NCBI GenBank assembly: GCA_902489665.1
Contig: CABUAT010000002.1
Coordinates: forward strand, 69,637-133,636
Origin: an uncultured Collinsella sp.
GTDB lineage: Bacteria > Actinomycetota > Coriobacteriia > Coriobacteriales > Coriobacteriaceae
Length of the DNA stretch: 64,000 nt
Direction: 5' to 3'
Shown here in pieces: positions 61,072-64,000 of this stretch. Under the pieces are notes generated by a model, which had not been told where the DNA came from, searched no databases, and saw nothing but the letters and a program-made list of their open reading frames with translations. A program made the position numbers and the translations under genes. The first letter of the stretch is position 1, and every line of letters starts with the position of its first letter.

Positions 61072-62199
61072 CTATTTATCTGCAATCGCTTTACTAGGCG
61101 ACACCTTTTTGAGACAGTGGGAGTAATAATCCTCGAGACGTTTTGAAGCAGCAGACACATCAAAAGCCTTCAAGCCCTCTGAATCATTTTGATCAGCGTC
61201 TATCTTCCTCATGGAGATCAAATGCTCACACCATTTTTGAGGGCTAGAACTCAGCCGCTCAAACTCCATAAGGGAAGTCAATTTGATTTCAGATGTGATT
61301 GCATCCGATGCCAAGATTGGAGTTCCGCTAGCTTGGCATTCAACTCCAACAACGGGAAGTCCTTCATATTTGCTTGGAAGACAAAAGACATCAAAAGCTT
61401 GATATAAACTTGCAACATCGGATCTAATCCCTAGAAATAAGATAGAATCCGATATGCCCAAATCAATTGACATCTTTTTAACATGCTCCAGCAGTGGCCC
61501 GTTTCCCACAAGTGCGAGCACTGAATTTGGCTCATGGGAAAGAACCTCTCTAAAAACAGCTAATAGAAAGTCATGGTTCTTCTGATCGACAAACCTTCCG
61601 ACGTGTCCAATAAGGAAGGTATCATCTGCAATGCCGAGCTGTTTCCTAACATGTATTCGAGTATCCGAATTAGGAGAAAACTGGCTTATATCAATGGCGT
61701 TATTCATAACAGAAAATGACGTTTTGCGGCCAAACAGCCATTTCCCTGCAAACTCACTACAGGCAACTTTATTCGTGGGATATCGATTTGCCTGGGTTTT
61801 CAGCACGGTCTTAAGGGCGTTCTTGGCATACTCACCCTTGCCACTCGTAGAGTGGCTATGGGCGATACGCACAGGAACGCCGGCCTTCTTTGCCGCGCGA
61901 AGCGGAAAGACGGAAAGAGCGTTGATGTGACTATGCACGATCTTCCAGCCCTCTTGTCTAAAGAGACGGAGGAGCTCTCGCTGGTATTCAATTACATGCT
62001 GATAGGGCGGAATCTCGAAGACTCGGCCACCGAGCGATTCAATCTCCTCGCGGGGCACAAGAGTCGAATCGGAATCGACAAGGAAATCGAACTGCACTTT
62101 ACTGCGATCGATATGACGGTAGTAATTCATAACGACGGCCTCAACGCCGCCGCCATTCATCTTTCCGACTATCTGTGCGACACGAATTGGATTAGCCAT
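61072..62199 (-). CDS. Glycosyltransferase family 4 (2)
   Basis: The 375-residue GT-B protein has VAQIVGKMNGGGVEAVVMNYY, VHSHINALS, IGHVGRFVDQKNHDFLL and LPSKYEGLPVVGVECQASG. It resembles EpsF-type enzymes and would add an early sugar after the initiating transferase. It starts 1 bp after the upstream gene's stop. Confidence 0.87.
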   Translation of the reverse strand: MANPIRVAQIVGKMNGGGVEAVVMNYYRHIDRSKVQFDFLVDSDSTLVPREEIESLGGRVFEIPPYQHVIEYQRELLRLFRQEGWKIVHSHINALSVFPLRAAKKAGVPVRIAHSHSTSGKGEYAKNALKTVLKTQANRYPTNKVACSEFAGKWLFGRKTSFSVMNNAIDISQFSPNSDTRIHVRKQLGIADDTFLIGHVGRFVDQKNHDFLLAVFREVLSHEPNSVLALVGNGPLLEHVKKMSIDLGISDSILFLGIRSDVASLYQAFDVFCLPSKYEGLPVVGVECQASGTPILASDAITSEIKLTSLMEFERLSSSPQKWCEHLISMRKIDADQNDSEGLKAFDVSAASKRLEDYYSHCLKKVSPSKAIADK

Positions 62200-62913
62200 C
62201 TAACGCCCCGTCCTCTTCTTGCCGAACATGGCGCCAAAGGTGCCAGTAAAACACTTCCAATCCATGCGAAAGCAGCGATTGTGCACGTAATGAAGTTCAA
62301 TTTTTTGACGCAGACCGCTCTCGAACGTCGCAGCATTGCGGTCGGTTGCCTGCCATAAACCCGTGATGCCGGGCTGGACAGAAAGCAACTCAGCCTTTTC
62401 CTCGTCCGAAAAGTGCTGCTCAAGTTCGTCTCTTGTAATGGGACGCGGACCGATGACGGAAAGGTCACCGTTCAGTACGCTGAGGAACTGCGGCATCTCA
62501 TCGATGGAGCACTTGCGAATGAACTGGCCCACCTTAGTAATGCGGGGGTCGTCGTCGACCTTACGCTCGACTTCCCACTGACGCAGCTGCTCAGGGCTCA
62601 AGTACTTCTGCACGTTGCCGGCATCGGCGACCATGCTGCGAAGCTTAAGAATCTTGATAGTCTTACCGCCCTTGCCGATGCGATCCTGTGCGTACAGCGG
62701 GTTGCCGGGAGATTCAAGGCAAATGAACGCACAAACAACTGCCACTGGAATTACCAGTACCACGCTCACGCAAAGACTGAAAACAAGATCAAACAGCCTC
62801 TTTAAAAAACGGTAAGCCAGCGTACCGCTCGGTTGTATCTTCTGAATAGCCAGCGTCTCCCCCATGGATGCGCCACTCTCAGTTATCTCTTTAGCAGTCA
62901 AGTTCAAATCCAC
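62200..62913 (-). CDS. Initiating sugar-1-phosphate transferase
   Basis: The 237-residue protein is a short polyprenol-phosphate sugar transferase: a membrane helix (FDLVFSLCVSVVLVIPVAVVC), then DRIGKGGKTIKILKLRSM, the catalytic SIDEMPQFLSVLNGDLSVIGPRP, and PGITGLWQ. It attaches the first sugar phosphate to undecaprenyl phosphate. The start is GTG 62913 or ATG 62865; neither has a strong site. Confidence 0.9.
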   Translation of the reverse strand: MDLNLTAKEITESGASMGETLAIQKIQPSGTLAYRFLKRLFDLVFSLCVSVVLVIPVAVVCAFICLESPGNPLYAQDRIGKGGKTIKILKLRSMVADAGNVQKYLSPEQLRQWEVERKVDDDPRITKVGQFIRKCSIDEMPQFLSVLNGDLSVIGPRPITRDELEQHFSDEEKAELLSVQPGITGLWQATDRNAATFESGLRQKIELHYVHNRCFRMDWKCFTGTFGAMFGKKRTGR

Positions 62914-62982
62914 GTCCCTGATTCCAGGGATCCCCCAATCAATGAATTCAAAATGCGAATGAATTGCCAGTACGACATCCCC

Positions 62983-63573
62983 TTACGTCTTACTGGGCAC
63001 GTCCAACGGAAGCAGTTCCCTAAAAGCGGAGTCGCCTTCGCCCACGTCAACCAGGCACCAGCGCTTATGACGGTCAATCTTCTTTACACGGGCCTCCTGC
63101 CCCACCAAGGGCCCCTGTTCTATGTGCAGCACGCCGTCTTCTATGCGGGCAACGCTGTTGCGCACCACGCCGTCGTCGTCGAGCACACTGCGGTACCAGT
63201 CCTGCGCATCGTCCGGCATGGGCGCATAAGCCCGCTCCCTGCTGCCGGCAATGCGGCAGCCAAAGCTCAGTTGTGCCAAAGCCCTATCGAGCGCTGCGGC
63301 ATCGTGCGTGGCAACGAAGAAATATTCCTTGTACATGGGTTTGGTTTGGAGCGACCATGCGCCGTCCCGCTTAAACCAGAACTCCTTTTGCATCACAAAA
63401 GCGTCCTGCATCAGCTCGTGCGGGATAATGCGGCGGACCTTTTCGCAGGTCTCGCGCTCTTTACCATTGGGGGTGTGGACCAGATACCAGCGGACGCGGC
63501 CGTGCTGGCTGTTGGTAGTAGTGCCACTAAAGGCACCGGGCAGCTGCTCTTGGCGCCGCATTGTCTGTTCCAT
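62983..63573 (-). CDS. NusG-like transcription antiterminator (LoaP/UpxY type)
   Basis: The 196-residue protein has a NusG N-terminal domain (RWYLVHTPNGKERETCEKV, then FWFKRDGAWSLQTKPMYKEYFFV) and a C-terminal KOW motif (EQGPLVGQEARVKKIDRHKR). Its place as first gene of a 12.7-kb polysaccharide operon fits specialised NusG paralogues that let polymerase read long surface-glycan operons. The ATG at 63573 follows AGGGGGCGAGAG. Confidence 0.87.
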   Translation of the reverse strand: MEQTMRRQEQLPGAFSGTTTNSQHGRVRWYLVHTPNGKERETCEKVRRIIPHELMQDAFVMQKEFWFKRDGAWSLQTKPMYKEYFFVATHDAAALDRALAQLSFGCRIAGSRERAYAPMPDDAQDWYRSVLDDDGVVRNSVARIEDGVLHIEQGPLVGQEARVKKIDRHKRWCLVDVGEGDSAFRELLPLDVPSKT

Positions 63574-63660
63574 CTCTCGCCCCCTTTTCTTGCATCCGCG
63601 ACACACGCGGATGCAGGGGCGTTAAGAACAGGCTTCTCGCTCGCAGCTAGGCGCAGTCGC

Positions 63661-63790
63661 AAAAGTACAGGTTTTTGTAGAGGCGTATGGAGATGCACCC
63701 ATTCGCGGCACATTTTGTGCAATCTGGGAAAACGCGAGCAGTTTGCTCATATAATGAAGCCAGTCGAAAGATACAAAAACCTGTACCTTT
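63661..63790. promoter_or_regulatory. Capsule promoter region between inverted repeats (candidate invertible switch)
   Basis: GTACAGGTTTTTGTA (63665-63679) and its exact inverse (63772-63786) flank 92 bp; with one mismatch the arms extend to 19 bp. Inside lie a perfect TATAAT facing away from the operon (63750-63755), a weaker minus-strand pair TTGTAT (63771-63776) and TATATG (63748-63753) at 17 bp, and palindromes GCACA-TTT-TGTGC (63708-63720) and GAGCA-GTT-TGCTC (63736-63748). A terminator on the right insulates it. Confidence 0.55.
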
Positions 63791-63799
63791 TTGAACAAC

Positions 63800-63829
63800 A
63801 AAAAAGCCGCTCTAACCAGCGGCTTTTCT
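63800..63829. terminator. Bidirectional terminator right of the capsule promoter
   Basis: AGCCGCT and AGCGGCT form a stem with A6 on the left and TTTTCTTCT on the right, so it can stop transcripts from both sides. The capsule operon must therefore start to its left. Confidence 0.8.
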
Positions 63830-63845
63830 TCTATAGACAATCAGA

Positions 63846-64000
63846 ACCACCCTTAAAAAGGGTGGTTTGCTCTTAGGGTATAACCCACGGGCCCCGGGCT
63901 CGCGTCTAAAGGCGCGGGCCCGGACTTCGTCCAGGCCTAGTGCATCTTGACCCGTGGCGCGCCGGTCGAACCGGCGGGATCACCCCCTCTTGAAGGGGTC
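63846..64000. ncRNA. Dense hairpin region, possible structured RNA (cut by window edge)
   Basis: No coding frame is evident. Stems follow one another: ACCACCC with GGGTGGT (63846-63866), GGG-TATAA-CCC, CCACGGG (63885-63891) with CCCGTGG (63951-63957) enclosing GGAC-TTC-GTCC, CCGG-TCGAA-CCGG near 63962-63974, and a CCCC/GGGG stem at the edge. It may be a regulatory RNA, a tracrRNA-like molecule or a repeat. The strand is undecided. Confidence 0.35.

Noticed and set aside
63846..64000. RNase P RNA or tmRNA
   Set aside because: A GGACGAAGTCCGGG-like stretch on the minus strand recalls RNase P, but the other conserved blocks are missing.

Overview
The window looks like a chromosome segment of a high-GC Gram-positive gut actinobacterium of class Coriobacteriia, most likely Collinsella. 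The basis is codon use, the actinobacterial-style core operon (rimP-nusA-infB-rbfA-nrnA-truB-ribF-dnaG-rpoD), a GH32/PTS sucrose locus with a LacI regulator, and several palindromic intergenic repeats. Nearly every gene lies on the minus strand. No rRNA, integrase or CRISPR array is visible.

Region 1 (1-25 kb) is conserved backbone. It holds a FakA/Gls24 pair cut by the left edge, two identical tRNA-Asn genes, rpoD, and the long translation/transcription operon. That operon has a well-formed promoter at 13872-13900 and a terminator-like leader hairpin. A secreted protein, leuS, an IMP dehydrogenase, a ModE-like HTH protein, a degenerate Cys/Met-metabolism PLP enzyme and the sucrose operon (scrR, scrA, scrB with LacI-type operators) follow.

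Region 2 (25.3-36.4 kb) is a Gram-positive Pel-type exopolysaccharide locus, read right to left: PelD-like c-di-GMP receptor, PelE-like, DUF2194/PelA-like deacetylase (frameshifted here), PelF, PelG, CotH-like kinase, VTC-domain protein, DUF4956 membrane protein.

Region 3 (36.5-50.8 kb) is an AT-richer accessory and defence island whose core is bracketed by two decayed IS256-family transposase fragments. It opens with a toxin-antitoxin-chaperone module (MqsR-MqsA-SecB-like). It continues with two tiny basic-peptide genes divergent from an AAA ATPase plus subtilisin pair (IetAS-like), then a KAP NTPase. Several unknown or damaged genes follow: a truncated transglutaminase-like surface protein, a DUF2806 protein and an NPCBM-like membrane protein.

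Region 4 (50.8-63.6 kb) is a capsule/exopolysaccharide operon read right to left. A NusG-like antiterminator comes first, then an initiating sugar transferase, glycosyltransferases, two polysaccharide pyruvyl transferases, two F420-hydrogenase-beta-like Fe-S proteins, a Wzy-like polymerase and a Wzx flippase. The promoter region in front of it lies between perfect 15-bp inverted repeats and could be an invertible phase-variation switch. The right edge holds a heavily structured, non-coding stretch.
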